Shown here one piece after another: positions 63,554 through 64,000 of a stretch of 64,000 nt of DNA. Under the pieces are notes generated by a model that ran no database searches, was not told the origin of the DNA, and worked only from the letters and a program-made list of their open reading frames with translations. Each line of letters begins with the position of its first letter. Positions within the stretch are counted from its first letter, which is position 1. The translations under genes were made by a program, and so were the position numbers. This DNA is from Sulfitobacter sp. DFL-14 (lineage in GTDB: Bacteria; Pseudomonadota; Alphaproteobacteria; Rhodobacterales; Rhodobacteraceae): the NCBI RefSeq assembly GCF_003335585.1, contig NZ_QBFD01000037.1, positions 16,196-80,195 on the forward strand, read 5' to 3'.

Positions 63554-64000
63554 TTATCCAAGGAACCCCAGACCATGCGCGGTGCTCAGCGGGATCAGCG
63601 AGATATCGGCGGCCTCCAGCTGGCTGTTGCCCTGTAATGTCGCCATCACCTGGCTGCCCATGACGATCTGAAGCTGGCCTTCATCCTCCGGGTTCCGGAC
63701 CACGGATATCTGCGGTTCCTCTGCCCCTTCACCGCTGTCGTCCCAGACAAACAGAAGCGAATCCTCCTGCGGTTCGAAATCCAGCACCTCCGCCGGCCCG
63801 CCGCTTCCGATCCAGTCGCCCAGCACGATCTGGTCCGCCCCCTCTCCGGCGGTGACGATATCGCCCTGACCGGTGATAATCAGATCATCACCGCCGCCAC
63901 CGTTCAGATAGTCGCCGTCATCGCTGTCGCCGGTTTCCGGCGCCGGGGCGCCATCCGCAATGCCCGAAAGCGTGTCGTCGCCCCAGCCGCCAAACAGGGT
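63554..64000 (-). CDS. RTX-type calcium-binding protein, C-terminal fragment
   Basis: The visible 148 residues are the C-terminal end of a larger protein cut by the window edge. They include Gly/Asp-rich RTX-like turns (LFGGWGDDTLSG, LNGGGGDDLI) that bind Ca2+ once secreted, and a tail ending LSTAHGLGFLG. Such proteins are exported by type I secretion. The family is widespread in Rhodobacterales; the activity domain, if any, would lie upstream, beyond this window. Confidence 0.82.
   Translation of the reverse strand, partial: TLFGGWGDDTLSGIADGAPAPETGDSDDGDYLNGGGGDDLIITGQGDIVTAGEGADQIVLGDWIGSGGPAEVLDFEPQEDSLLFVWDDSGEGAEEPQISVVRNPEDEGQLQIVMGSQVMATLQGNSQLEAADISLIPLSTAHGLGFLG

Noticed and set aside
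1..64000. tRNA, rRNA, CRISPR array, integrase or insertion sequence
   Set aside because: None could be recognised on either strand.

Overview
The window looks like a chromosomal segment of a marine-type alphaproteobacterium, most likely of the Rhodobacterales (Roseobacter group). The reasons are the high GC content, dense coding with many ATGA and TGATG gene overlaps, and the gene set: a Rhodobacter-type porin, DUF2125, DUF3576 and DUF4170 proteins, leuS-lptE-holA, ftsK-lolA, CnoX-LonSB-Trm112, and two dimethylglycine-dehydrogenase-like flavoproteins. This is inference from gene content. There is no rRNA, tRNA, CRISPR array, insertion sequence or prophage that I can support.

Layout. 0-5 kb: an AlkB-type hydroxylase behind mutY, and divergently dciA, a DsbA-like thioredoxin and a CaiB-type CoA-transferase. 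4.8-9.4 kb (minus): pmbA, a CysQ/inositol-phosphatase-like gene, DUF4170, a strongly diverged KdtA-like gene and lpxK. 9.4-10.1 kb is a 0.7-kb stretch without genes but with hairpins. 10-15.8 kb: DUF2125 protein, SDR plus an unusual crotonase, MscS channel, flavoprotein. 16-20.7 kb (minus): leuS-lptE-holA-gst. 20.7-25.3 kb: DUF3576 lipoprotein, porin, YggS, and ribA-gfa-ykuD. 25.4-29 kb: OmpR-type regulator, xth, cnoX, LonSB protein, Trm112. 29-38.8 kb: UbiH-like hydroxylase, amidase, aminotransferase, ftsK, lolA, SLT lipoprotein, AEC transporter, hspQ. 38.9-43.5 kb: gamma-glutamyltransferase-like, RsbW/RsbV pair, thiolase, free-methionine-R-sulfoxide reductase.

43.5-52 kb is the most pathway-like accessory block. 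It holds an XRE-cupin regulator, a small ORF, a GFA-family protein, a DMGDH-like flavoprotein-GcvT fusion, a LysE exporter, a homocysteine S-methyltransferase, a second DMGDH-like fusion and a RarD-like transporter. Together these suggest handling of N-methyl groups (betaine, dimethylglycine, sarcosine) with formaldehyde or folate as one-carbon carrier and methionine as one product. 52.5-59 kb: 1-Cys peroxiredoxin, aldehyde dehydrogenase, FkbM methyltransferase, GT11 fucosyltransferase, RluA synthase, GT25 glycosyltransferase and L,D-transpeptidase. 59-63.4 kb (minus): rpsO, a Dabb protein, pabB and pnp. The right edge cuts an RTX-type calcium-binding protein.

No complete new system stands out. 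The best leads are a tandem double-hairpin element present twice with covarying stems (about 4.77 and 56.5 kb), the methylamine-like block with its putative operator, the KdtA-like protein lacking family signature residues, a crotonase missing both catalytic glutamates, the hairpin-bearing gene-free region, and structured leaders before pnp and rpsO. All functions are read from sequence motifs and family knowledge; no searches were run.
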